A DNA stretch of 64,000 bases, taken from positions 124,001 to 188,000 of the forward strand of contig NZ_JBHUJS010000002.1 of assembly GCF_042683405.1 (NCBI RefSeq). Reading direction: 5' to 3'. Below, in pieces: positions 25,248-32,259 of the stretch; the stretch's first letter is position 1, and each line of letters starts with the position of its first letter. This DNA is from Telluria sp042683405 (GTDB lineage: Bacteria > Pseudomonadota > Gammaproteobacteria > Burkholderiales > Burkholderiaceae_D). Both the position numbers and the translations under genes were made by a program. The notes below the pieces were generated by a model, which saw nothing but the letters and a program-made list of their open reading frames with translations, was not told the DNA's origin and did not search any database.

Positions 25248-26039
25248 ATGGCGTTCTTGCAAGGTAAAAAAATCCTCATCACCGGCTTGCTGTCGAACCG
25301 TTCGATCGCGTACGGCATCGCCAAAGCCTGCCACCGCGAAGGCGCGGAGCTGGCTTTCACCTATGTCGGTGACCGCTTCAAGGACCGTATTACCGAGTTC
25401 GCTGCCGAGTTCGGCAGCAATCTGGTGTTCGACTGCGACGTCTCGAGCGACGAACAGATCGAGCGCCTGTTCGCCGACCTGAACAAATCCTGGGAACACC
25501 TGGACGGCTTCGTGCACGCGATCGGCTTTGCGCCGCGCGAAGCGATCGCCGGCGAGTTCCTCGATGGCCTGACCCGCGAGAACTTCCGCATCGCCCACGA
25601 CATCTCGGCCTACAGCTTCCCTGCGATGGCCAAGGCCGCGCTGCCGATGCTGCGCGAAGGCTCCTCGCTGCTGACCCTGTCCTACCTGGGCGCGGTGCGC
25701 GCGATCCCTTACTACAACACGATGGGCCTGGCGAAAGCGTCGCTGGAAGCATCGGTGCGCTATCTGGCCGAGAACCTGGGCCAGAAAGGCATCCGGGCCA
25801 ACGGCATCTCGGCCGGCCCGATCAAGACCCTGGCGGCATCGGGCATCAAGGACTTCGGCAAGCTGCTTGGCTTTGCGGCATCGCACGCGCCGCTGCGCCG
25901 CAACGTGACCATCGAAGAAGTCGGCAACTCGGCCGCCTTCCTGCTGTCGGACCTGGCGTCGGGCATCACCGGCGACATCATGTACGTCGACGGCGGCTTC
26001 TCGCACGTCATGGGCCTGAACGCGTCCGATTACGAGTGA
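25248..26039 (+). CDS. fabI: Enoyl-[acyl-carrier-protein] reductase (NADH)
   Basis: Catalyses the last reduction of each fatty-acid elongation cycle. The 263-residue short-chain dehydrogenase-like protein opens MAFLQGKKILITGLLSNRSI, the FabI form of the cofactor loop. The active-site YNTMGLAK gives the Tyr-x6-Lys pair, and GIRANGISAGPIKTLAASGI is the substrate-loop region. Length is standard. It is the usual triclosan-target type. The gene is alone, with its own promoter and a downstream palindrome. Confidence 0.97.
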   Translation: MAFLQGKKILITGLLSNRSIAYGIAKACHREGAELAFTYVGDRFKDRITEFAAEFGSNLVFDCDVSSDEQIERLFADLNKSWEHLDGFVHAIGFAPREAIAGEFLDGLTRENFRIAHDISAYSFPAMAKAALPMLREGSSLLTLSYLGAVRAIPYYNTMGLAKASLEASVRYLAENLGQKGIRANGISAGPIKTLAASGIKDFGKLLGFAASHAPLRRNVTIEEVGNSAAFLLSDLASGITGDIMYVDGGFSHVMGLNASDYE

Positions 26040-26049
26040 TCAACTCGGC

Positions 26050-26100
26050 GACGGTCCCTGCATGGGGACCGTCCCCCGGTCCCCGAAAAGATCCGGGGAC
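26050..26100. terminator. Tandem GGGGAC/GTCCCC palindromes after fabI
   Basis: The first, GACGGTCCC/GGGACCGTC (26050-26058 and 26065-26073), is perfect with loop TGCATG. The second, GTCCCCG/CGGGGAC (26079-26085 and 26094-26100), has an A-rich loop. They lie 10 bp after the fabI stop and may end its transcript, though no T run is present. They are members of the dispersed family. Confidence 0.5.
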
Positions 26101-26412
26101 AAGTCTCCAAACACGAGATACCTGTACGTGAAGTCCAAAACTACTGTATAGTCTCGTTTGTGCGCTGCAATAAGCGCCCAATAAGAACAACAAGCAGCAT
26201 CGCAAACCCAGGCGCACCGGTTAATCCGGCGCCCTCAAAATAAAGCCCTCCCGCCTTGTGTGTCGCACCTGACACCGTCCCGGCGCAAAGCTTTTTGTGC
26301 CGAAATTTCTTGCACCCTCAAAGTCATTTCGTAGTCTTGGTTTAGCGTTGCTTTACCTCGTCCCTGCCTGTTGCATGGACGTGCAAATTTCTACCAACGA
26401 AAGTAAAGATCA
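26101..26412 (+). promoter_or_regulatory. Long leader region of the DEAD-box helicase gene
   Basis: About 310 bp without a gene. A -10-like TATAGT (26147-26152) has no good -35; if used, it gives a leader of roughly 250 bases. A hairpin CGGCGCAAA/TTTGTGCCG (26281-26289 and 26294-26302, one G-U pair) lies in the middle. Long structured leaders are known for cold-induced helicase genes, but cold control here is only inferred. Confidence 0.35.
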
Positions 26413-27942
26413 ATGAGTTTTGAAGCACTAGGCCTGCATACCGCCATCGTTAACGCTGTCACCGCCGCCGGCTACACCAAGCCGACCCCGGTCCAGGAAC
26501 AGGCGATCCCTGCTGCCATCGAAGGCCGCGACCTGCTCGTGTCCTCCCAGACCGGTTCCGGCAAGACCGCGGCATTCATGCTGCCGGCCCTGCACAAGCT
26601 GGTCTCCGCGCCTGAAGTTCCATTCGAGGCATCGAAAACCCGCGCCGGCGAGCGTCCGCGCTTCAAGGCGGCCCAGCCGAAGATGCTGGTCCTGACCCCG
26701 ACCCGCGAACTGGCACTGCAAGTGACCACCGCAACCGACAAATACAGCACCCAGGCACGCCGCATCCGCGCCGTCTCGATCCTGGGCGGCATGCCTTACC
26801 CGAAGCAGATGCAACTGCTGCAGAAGAATCCCGAGATCCTGGTCGCCACCCCTGGCCGCCTGATCGACCACATGGAGTCGGGCAAGATCGACTTCTCCCA
26901 GCTGCAGATCCTGGTGCTGGACGAAGCGGACCGCATGCTGGACATGGGCTTCATCGAAGACATCGAGAAGATCGTCGCCGCGACGCCTGAATCGCGCCAG
27001 ACCATGCTGTTCTCGGCAACGCTGGATGGCGTGGTCGGCAACATGGCACGCCGCATCACCAAGGATCCGAAGATCATCCAGATCCAGATGTCGACCGCCA
27101 AGCACGAAAACATCACCCAGCGCGTGCACTTCTGCGACGACCTGTCGCACAAGAACCGCCTGCTGGACCACCTGCTGCGCGACGAGTCGCTCGACCAGGC
27201 CGTGGTGTTTACCGCGACCAAGCGCGACGCCGACATGATCGCCGACCGCCTGAACATCGCCGGCTTCGCAGCCGCTGCGCTGCACGGCGACATGCACCAG
27301 GGTGCGCGCAACCGCACGCTGGACAGCCTGCGCCGCGGCCAGGTGCGCGTGCTGGTGGCGACCGACGTCGCCGCCCGCGGCATCGACGTGCCGAACATCA
27401 CCCACGTGGTGAACTACGACCTGCCGAAGTTCCCTGAGGACTACGTGCACCGTATCGGCCGTACCGGCCGCGCGGGCCGCAATGGCCTGGCGATCTCGCT
27501 GGCGAACCATGCCGAAGGCATGAACGTCAAGCGCATCGAGCGTTTCACCAAGCAGCTGATCCCGGTCGGCGTGGTGGAAGGCTTCGAGCCGAAGAAGTCC
27601 GCGCCAGCGCGTACCGCTTCGCGTCCGGGCTGGAAGCCGGGCGATGGCCGTGGCGGCTACAACAAGCCGGGCCAGCGCAGCTTCGCCAACCCGAACGCGC
27701 CGCGTGAAGGCGGCTACAACCGCGACGGGGGCTCCTTCAACCGTGGCGCACCTGCGCCGCGCGAAGGCGGCTACAACCGAGAGGCAGCGCCAAGCCCGTA
27801 CAACCGCGATGCACGCGGCCCGTCGGCAGGCCCGCGCCAGGGCGGCTACAACCGTGACGCCGGCGGCCAGCGCCGCGAAGGCGGCTACAAGGGAACGCAT
27901 TCGCGCTCCTCGGACACCGCGCGACGCACCTTTGGTGAGTAA
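26413..27942 (+). CDS. DEAD-box ATP-dependent RNA helicase (RhlE-like)
   Basis: ATP-driven RNA remodelling enzyme, 509 residues. Motifs in order: Q motif KPTPVQEQAIP, Walker A SQTGSGKT, PTRELA, TPGRLID, DEADRMLDMGF, SAT, ARGIDVPN and HRIGRTGRAG. After about residue 390 comes a low-complexity tail with repeated GGYNR-type units (REGGYNRDGG, REGGYNREAA, RQGGYNRDAG, RREGGYKG), probably an RNA-binding, disordered segment. RhlE proteins commonly have basic tails, so I favour RhlE over DeaD or SrmB, but the exact subfamily is open. A textbook terminator follows. Confidence 0.92.
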   Translation: MSFEALGLHTAIVNAVTAAGYTKPTPVQEQAIPAAIEGRDLLVSSQTGSGKTAAFMLPALHKLVSAPEVPFEASKTRAGERPRFKAAQPKMLVLTPTRELALQVTTATDKYSTQARRIRAVSILGGMPYPKQMQLLQKNPEILVATPGRLIDHMESGKIDFSQLQILVLDEADRMLDMGFIEDIEKIVAATPESRQTMLFSATLDGVVGNMARRITKDPKIIQIQMSTAKHENITQRVHFCDDLSHKNRLLDHLLRDESLDQAVVFTATKRDADMIADRLNIAGFAAAALHGDMHQGARNRTLDSLRRGQVRVLVATDVAARGIDVPNITHVVNYDLPKFPEDYVHRIGRTGRAGRNGLAISLANHAEGMNVKRIERFTKQLIPVGVVEGFEPKKSAPARTASRPGWKPGDGRGGYNKPGQRSFANPNAPREGGYNRDGGSFNRGAPAPREGGYNREAAPSPYNRDARGPSAGPRQGGYNRDAGGQRREGGYKGTHSRSSDTARRTFGE

Positions 27943-27944
27943 GT

Positions 27945-27973
27945 AAAAAAACCCGCTTCGGCGGGTTTTTTTT
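27945..27973. terminator. Intrinsic terminator after the helicase gene
   Basis: ACCCGC-TTCG-GCGGGT (27951-27966) with a TTCG tetraloop, flanked by an A run on the left and eight T on the right. It is bidirectional in form. Confidence 0.9.
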
Positions 27974-28027
27974 CGGGCTGGGGGCCGGCGCCCGAGACAC
28001 CAGGCGGTCCCCTCGGGGCTGGTCAGC

Positions 28028-28531
28028 TTACGCGTCAGCGGTCTTCTTGCGGGATCGCTTCTTCGGCGCGAGCATGACGCCGCTGCAGCTCGGCGCGCCG
28101 CAGCGGCACTCGAACGCCTTCTTGATCGCGGCGGTGTGGCGGCCGTCGTAGATCAGCGCGTAGTTGTAGGCCAGCTCCTCGCCCTTGTCGATGTCGCGCA
28201 GCGCGTGGATGAAGACCCTGCCATCCTCCTCGTACGCCTCGCAGTTCGGCTCGCACGAGTGGTTGATGAAGCGCGCGTCGTTGCCCTGGTCGCCGCCGTC
28301 GATCACCCTGCCGTCGGCCAGCGTGAAGAACAGCGTGTAGTTGACGGGCTGGCCGCTGCGCTCGGCCCGCTCGGTCGCCTCGTCCCACTCGATGCGGCGG
28401 CCCTGGTATTCGACGATCCGCTCGCCCGCTTCGATCGGGCGGCGCGCGAACACACCGTTGCCGTGGACCGGCGAGTTGTGGACCTCGAATGCCGGATGAA
28501 TCTCTTTGCTTGCTTTGCTCATGGTGGACAT
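28028..28531 (-). CDS. SET-domain protein (probable protein lysine methyltransferase)
   Basis: A 167-residue protein that is essentially one SET domain. Seen: SPVHGNGVFARRPIEAGE, the pseudo-knot motif RFINHSCEPNCEAY, GEELAYNYAL, and a post-SET cysteine cluster CRCGAPSCSG. The tail is basic (PKKRSRKKTADA). SET enzymes use SAM to methylate lysines; the bacterial substrate is unknown. Two nearby ATGs (28531 and 28522) are possible; neither has a good ribosome site. It is convergent with the helicase and follows senA on the same strand after about 60 bp. Confidence 0.88.
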   Translation of the reverse strand: MSTMSKASKEIHPAFEVHNSPVHGNGVFARRPIEAGERIVEYQGRRIEWDEATERAERSGQPVNYTLFFTLADGRVIDGGDQGNDARFINHSCEPNCEAYEEDGRVFIHALRDIDKGEELAYNYALIYDGRHTAAIKKAFECRCGAPSCSGVMLAPKKRSRKKTADA

Positions 28532-28592
28532 CGGGAATGGAAGGTTGTTGGCGATTGTCGCATCAATCGCCCGGCAGGCATCGCCCGCTTGA

Positions 28593-29798
28593 CTACAGCG
28601 CGCAGGAACGGAAGCCGCAGAAGATATCGTCGCGTGCGGGCAGGTAGAAATTGCGGAAACGGACGTCGCACAGCCTGCGTGGCGTGGCAAACGAGGCGCC
28701 GCGCAGCACCTGGTGCGTGCCGAACGAGGGCGCCGAGTATTGCGTGTAGGCGTCCGGCGAGAATCCCGGATACGGCTCGAACGGGGACGCGGTCCACTCC
28801 CATAGCTGCCCCCACCGGAAGCCGGGAATGCGCGAGGTGGCGGCGAACTCCCACTCCGCCTCGGTCGGCAGGCGGCGGCCCGCCCAGCTGCAGTAGGCCT
28901 GCGCCTCGAACAGGCTGACATGCCGCACCGGCTCATGCGGCGCTAGCGTGCTCGCCGCGCCGAAGCGGACCGTCGACCAGTGGCGGCCGCCGCCGCGCAC
29001 CCAGTAGCGCGGACAGGACCGTTCCTGCTGCATCAGCCACGCCCTGCCTGCGGGCGTCCAGTAGCGCGCATCCTGGTAGCCGCCATCGTCGACGAACTCG
29101 GCGAAGGCGGCGTTGCTGACCAGCGCGCTGTCGGCCGAAAACGGCGGCACGTAGACCGGATGCGCCCACTTCTCGTTATCGAACACGAAGCTCCTGCCCT
29201 GTTCACTGCCCATGCGCAGGCTGCCCCCCGGATACGCAACCTCAGAAATGGGGACAGACCCCATTTTCGAAATGGGGTCTGTCCCCATTTTGGGGGCGTC
29301 GAGGCCGAGCGTCTGCAGGGCATATAGCAGGGCTTCGCCGTGCATGTCCTCGTGCGCCAGCGCCAGCCGGTAGGGGTAGAGCGCCGCGTCGCTGTCGTCG
29401 GCATGCGAGAGCTTGTCCAGCACGCGGTCCAGCACTTCGTGGCAGTAGGTCTTGATCGCGCCGGGCGACGGCAGGTCGAGCGTCCAGCGCGCCCGGTGCG
29501 GCACCAGGGCCGAGTCGAACCAGTCGTCGCCGCGCGACAGCAGCGAATGGCCGTTGGCGGCGGCCGGATGGCTCGATTCCGCCTCGCGCAGGATGAACCA
29601 TTCGGCGAACCAGGCGGTGTGCCCGATTTCCCACAGCGGGGGATTGATGGTGTCGATGCGCGGAACCGCCGACAGCTGGTCGAGCCCGTACGCAGCAAAG
29701 CACTCGAACAGGCTTAACGTATAATTCCGCGCACTCCGCAGCGAGCCCGCCAGCTCGTGGGAACCTTGGTCGCGCATCGATACCGATTGATCTTCCAT
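28593..29798 (-). CDS. senA: EgtB-family enzyme, probable selenoneine synthase SenA
   Basis: A 401-residue protein with a DinB-like N-terminal domain and a C-terminal FGE-sulfatase domain. Iron ligands are visible as GHTAWF and the HX3HXE motif in LAHEDMHGEALL. The C-domain carries RRLPTEAEWEFAA, GQLWEWTASPF and the late RNFYLPARDDIFCGFRSC. EgtB enzymes join hercynine to a sulfur donor; SenA forms use a selenosugar to make the C-Se bond of selenoneine. I choose SenA because the gene is divergent, by only 33 bp, from a senB-like glycosyltransferase and selD, and a separate egtB exists 5 kb away. A palindrome encoding 15 residues lies in frame in the interdomain linker. ATG 29798 is the likely start; ATG 29777 is possible. 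Confidence 0.82.
   Translation of the reverse strand: MEDQSVSMRDQGSHELAGSLRSARNYTLSLFECFAAYGLDQLSAVPRIDTINPPLWEIGHTAWFAEWFILREAESSHPAAANGHSLLSRGDDWFDSALVPHRARWTLDLPSPGAIKTYCHEVLDRVLDKLSHADDSDAALYPYRLALAHEDMHGEALLYALQTLGLDAPKMGTDPISKMGSVPISEVAYPGGSLRMGSEQGRSFVFDNEKWAHPVYVPPFSADSALVSNAAFAEFVDDGGYQDARYWTPAGRAWLMQQERSCPRYWVRGGGRHWSTVRFGAASTLAPHEPVRHVSLFEAQAYCSWAGRRLPTEAEWEFAATSRIPGFRWGQLWEWTASPFEPYPGFSPDAYTQYSAPSFGTHQVLRGASFATPRRLCDVRFRNFYLPARDDIFCGFRSCAL
29246..29290. repeat. Perfect palindromic element inside senA
   Basis: Two 21-base arms (29246-29266 and 29270-29290) are exact reverse complements around TCG. The arms read AAATGGGGACAGACCCCATTT. The 45 bp equals 15 codons and leaves the senA frame open, encoding the internally repeated stretch KMGTDPIS-KMGSVPIS between the iron-binding domain and the sulfatase-like domain. 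Confidence 0.9.
29720..29725 (+). promoter_or_regulatory. Candidate -10 element for senB-selD within senA
   Basis: A consensus TATAAT (29720-29725) on the plus strand lies 107 bp before the senB start, inside senA. No good -35 hexamer is seen at 16-18 bases. It is offered only because the senA-senB gap is too short to hold an ordinary promoter pair. Confidence 0.25.
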
Positions 29799-29831
29799 CG
29801 GCTCATTCTAGCGGCTTTTCATGGAGATATC

Positions 29832-30791
29832 GTGGCATTGAGAGTGACGATCGCCAGCCCGGCTTCGCACAAGGAAAACAACGGCAACTGGCAGACCGCC
29901 AGGCGCTGGTCCGCGTTCCTGCGCGATGCCTACGAGGTGTCTGTCGTGCGCGAGTGGAGCCCGCCCCTGCCCGCCCCCGATCTGCTGATTGCGCTGCATG
30001 CGCGCCGCTCCGCCTCGTCGGTCGCAGCCGTGTCCGCGGCGGGCCGCCCGGTCGTCCTGGTGCTGACCGGCACCGACCTGTACCGCGACATCGGCTCGGA
30101 CCGCGACGCCCAGCGGTCGCTGGAGCTGGCCGACCGGATCGTGCTGCTGCAGCCGGCCGGGTTCCAGCGCCTGCCGCCACACCTGCATGCGCGCACGCGG
30201 GTCATCTTCCAGTCCGCCCCCGGCCTTGCGCCGCACCGCTTCCCTGCCCGCCCTCGGTTCCACGATATCGGCATGGTCGGGCACCTGCGGGCGGAAAAGG
30301 ATCCGCTGACCTTCATCCATGCGGCATCGCTGGTGACGGCGCCCGGCGCGCGGCTGGTGCACATCGGCGGCGCGCTCGATCCGGCCCTCGGCGAGGCCGC
30401 CCGCGCCGCCGAGGGACCGCATTACCGCTGGCTCGGCAGCATTTCGCACGCCGACGCGCGCCAGCGCCTCAAGCGCTGCCATGCCATGGCGATCACCTCG
30501 GTGATGGAAGGCGGCGCCAACGTCATCATCGAGGCGGTCACCAGCGGCGTGCCGGTGCTGGCCAGCGACATCGAGGGCAACCGCGGGATGCTGGGCGACG
30601 ACTACCCGGGCTATTTCCCCGTGGGCGACGCCGCCGCCCTCGCGCGCATGATCGACCGCAGCATCGCCGATCCGGCCTGGTACGCGCAGCTGCGTGCGCA
30701 GTGCGCGCGCCGCGCCGCCCTGTTCTCGCCGGAGGCGGAGCGCAGCGCGGTCCTGGCGCTGGCCGGCGAGCTGCTGGAGAGCGTGCGATAA
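29832..30791 (+). CDS. senB: GT4-like glycosyltransferase, probable selenosugar synthase SenB
   Basis: A 319-residue soluble glycosyltransferase. The start is a GTG at 29832 with GGAG six bases upstream, giving VALRVTIASPASHKENNGNW. The C-terminal nucleotide-sugar domain contains VMEGGANVIIEAVTSGVPVL, the usual E-x7-E motif of GT4 enzymes, and ASDIEGNRGML. In described selenoneine pathways SenB makes a C1 selenosugar from a UDP-sugar and selenophosphate. Position between senA and selD supports that role strongly; sequence alone would say only glycosyltransferase. The gap to selD is 37 bp, so the two are co-transcribed. Confidence 0.82.
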   Translation: MALRVTIASPASHKENNGNWQTARRWSAFLRDAYEVSVVREWSPPLPAPDLLIALHARRSASSVAAVSAAGRPVVLVLTGTDLYRDIGSDRDAQRSLELADRIVLLQPAGFQRLPPHLHARTRVIFQSAPGLAPHRFPARPRFHDIGMVGHLRAEKDPLTFIHAASLVTAPGARLVHIGGALDPALGEAARAAEGPHYRWLGSISHADARQRLKRCHAMAITSVMEGGANVIIEAVTSGVPVLASDIEGNRGMLGDDYPGYFPVGDAAALARMIDRSIADPAWYAQLRAQCARRAALFSPEAERSAVLALAGELLESVR

Positions 30792-30828
30792 TTTGCAGAT
30801 TGCCACAGCTGCCCGAACAGGATTACCG

Positions 30829-31884
30829 ATGAACGCACCAGACCAGAAAATCAAACTGACCTCCTTTTCCCACGGCGGCGGCTGCGGCTGCAAGATCGCG
30901 CCCGGCGTGCTGTCGGAGATCCTGAAGAACTCCACCGGCTTTCCGGTGCCGAAGGAGCTGATGGTCGGTATCGAAACCGCGGACGACGCAGCCGTGTACA
31001 AGCTCAATGACGAGCAGGCGCTGATCGCCACCACCGACTTCTTCATGCCGATCGTCGACGATCCGTTCGACTTTGGCCGGATCGCCGCCACCAATGCGAT
31101 CTCGGACGTGTACGCGATGGGCGGCACGCCGATCATGGCGCTCGCGCTGGTCGGCATGCCGGTCAACAAGCTGCCGATCGAGACCATCGGCCAGATCATC
31201 AAGGGCGGCGAAACCATCTGCGCCGAAGCGGGCATTCCGATCGCTGGCGGGCACACCATCGACTCGGTCGAGCCGATCTACGGCCTGGTGGTAATGGGCC
31301 TGGTGCATCCGTCCAAGGTCAAGCGCAATGCCGACGCGCGCGCGGGGGACGTGCTGGTGCTGGGCAAGCCGCTCGGCGTGGGCGTGCTGTCCGCCGCGCT
31401 CAAGAAGGACGTGCTGGGCGCGGAAGGCTACGCGGCCATGATCGAGAACACCACCAAATTGAACAAGCCGGGCCGCGCGCTGGCCGACATGCCGGGCGTG
31501 CATGCGATGACGGACGTGACGGGCTTCGGCCTGCTGGGGCACCTGCTGGAACTGGCGCGCGGCGCCGGGCTGACGGCGCGGCTCGACATGTCGCGCATCC
31601 CCCTGCTGCCGGGCGTGGAGCAGCTGGCGTCGGACGGCTACTTCACCGGCGCCTCGGGCCGCAACTGGGATGCCTACGGCAAGGATGTGACGCTGGCGCC
31701 GACGATTACGCCGGCGCAGCAGGCGCTGCTGACCGATCCGCAGACGTCGGGCGGCCTGCTGGTGTCGTGCGAGCCGTCCGCGGTCCAGGACGTGCTGGCA
31801 CTGTTCGAGCGCGAAGGCTTCGGCCATGCCGCGGTCATCGGCGAGATGGCTGCCGGCGCACCGCGCGTTACCGTCGCCCAATAA
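30829..31884 (+). CDS. selD: Selenide, water dikinase (selenophosphate synthetase)
   Basis: Makes selenophosphate from selenide and ATP. The ATG at 30829 gives 351 residues. The glycine-rich catalytic loop is SHGGGCGCKIAPG, with Cys19 and Lys22 at the positions of the essential Cys and Lys; it is the cysteine form, with no in-frame UGA. Also present are TTDFFMPIVDDPFDFGRIAA, GGHTIDS and TGFGLLGHLLE. Because it follows senB it corresponds to SenC of the selenoneine pathway, but it could also serve tRNA selenation or selenoprotein synthesis; no selA, selB or selU is in the window. Confidence 0.95.
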   Translation: MNAPDQKIKLTSFSHGGGCGCKIAPGVLSEILKNSTGFPVPKELMVGIETADDAAVYKLNDEQALIATTDFFMPIVDDPFDFGRIAATNAISDVYAMGGTPIMALALVGMPVNKLPIETIGQIIKGGETICAEAGIPIAGGHTIDSVEPIYGLVVMGLVHPSKVKRNADARAGDVLVLGKPLGVGVLSAALKKDVLGAEGYAAMIENTTKLNKPGRALADMPGVHAMTDVTGFGLLGHLLELARGAGLTARLDMSRIPLLPGVEQLASDGYFTGASGRNWDAYGKDVTLAPTITPAQQALLTDPQTSGGLLVSCEPSAVQDVLALFEREGFGHAAVIGEMAAGAPRVTVAQ

Positions 31885-31993
31885 GCACGCCTGCTGTCCC
31901 CGCCGAGGCGGGGACGGCGGCGGTTCCCTTCCCCGTGTGCATCGTACGCCACGCCGCTTGACCGCCGCCGCAAAGCCGCGTACAGTCAATCGC

Positions 31994-32071
31994 ATGTCCT
32001 TCCAACTGCATCTGCCAACTCTCCTTCCAGCCGCGCTATCGCTAGCGTCGCTACCAGCCGCGCGCGCCTAA
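31994..32071 (+). CDS. Candidate leucine leader peptide 1 (25 residues)
   Basis: The peptide is MSFQLHLPTLLPAALSLASL followed by PAARA. Seven of 25 residues are leucine, encoded CTG, CTG, CTC, CTT, CTA, CTA, CTA. CTA is rare in the surrounding GC-rich genes, so the cluster is unlikely by chance. No strong ribosome site precedes the ATG. It probably monitors leucyl-tRNA supply for leuA. Confidence 0.5.
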   Translation: MSFQLHLPTLLPAALSLASLPAARA

Positions 32072-32121
32072 CGCCCCGCCCGCCGACCCCGTCGGCACCG
32101 CTGAAGTTGAAGGAAGTTACG

Positions 32122-32178
32122 ATGTTGTCCACTACCCCATCCCTGCTGCTACACCTACCGACCGGTTGCCTGGCCTAG
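32122..32178 (+). CDS. Candidate leucine leader peptide 2 (18 residues)
   Basis: The peptide is MLSTTPSLLLHLPTGCLA. A good ribosome site, AAGGAAG, sits about five bases before the ATG. The central codons CTG CTG CTA CAC CTA form a leucine run containing rare codons. It ends 81 bp before leuA. This is the more convincing of the two leaders because of its translation signal. Confidence 0.6.
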   Translation: MLSTTPSLLLHLPTGCLA

Positions 32179-32259
32179 CGTCCCGTGGCCGCCCGGCAGC
32201 CTGTTTGCCACACCGACACCGGTTTCCGGTATCCGTCCCAGCAGCCAAGGAGCAGCACC

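Larger units (their letters stand above)
31885..32259 (+). promoter_or_regulatory. leuA leader region with attenuation-type leader peptides
   Basis: A 375-bp interval between selD and leuA. It starts with a perfect hairpin (GTCCCCGCC/GGCGGGGAC, 31896-31915), followed by two leucine-rich short reading frames (31994-32071 and 32122-32178), then small dyads such as ACCGG/CCGGT near 32215-32231 and GTGGC/GCCAC. The leuA ribosome site AAGGAG (32247-32252) is exactly complementary to the CTCCTT formed by two leucine codons of the first leader. No clear T-run terminator is seen, so control could be at translation or by Rho. Confidence 0.6.

Noticed and set aside
27640..27900. Tandem repeats of a CRISPR or minisatellite type
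   Set aside because: The repetition is at protein level (GGYNR units in the helicase tail), with unequal spacing and no conserved repeat-spacer pattern.
30829..30900. Selenocysteine (UGA) at the SelD active site
   Set aside because: The codons are TGC-GGC-TGC, so the enzyme is the cysteine form. No recoding element is needed.
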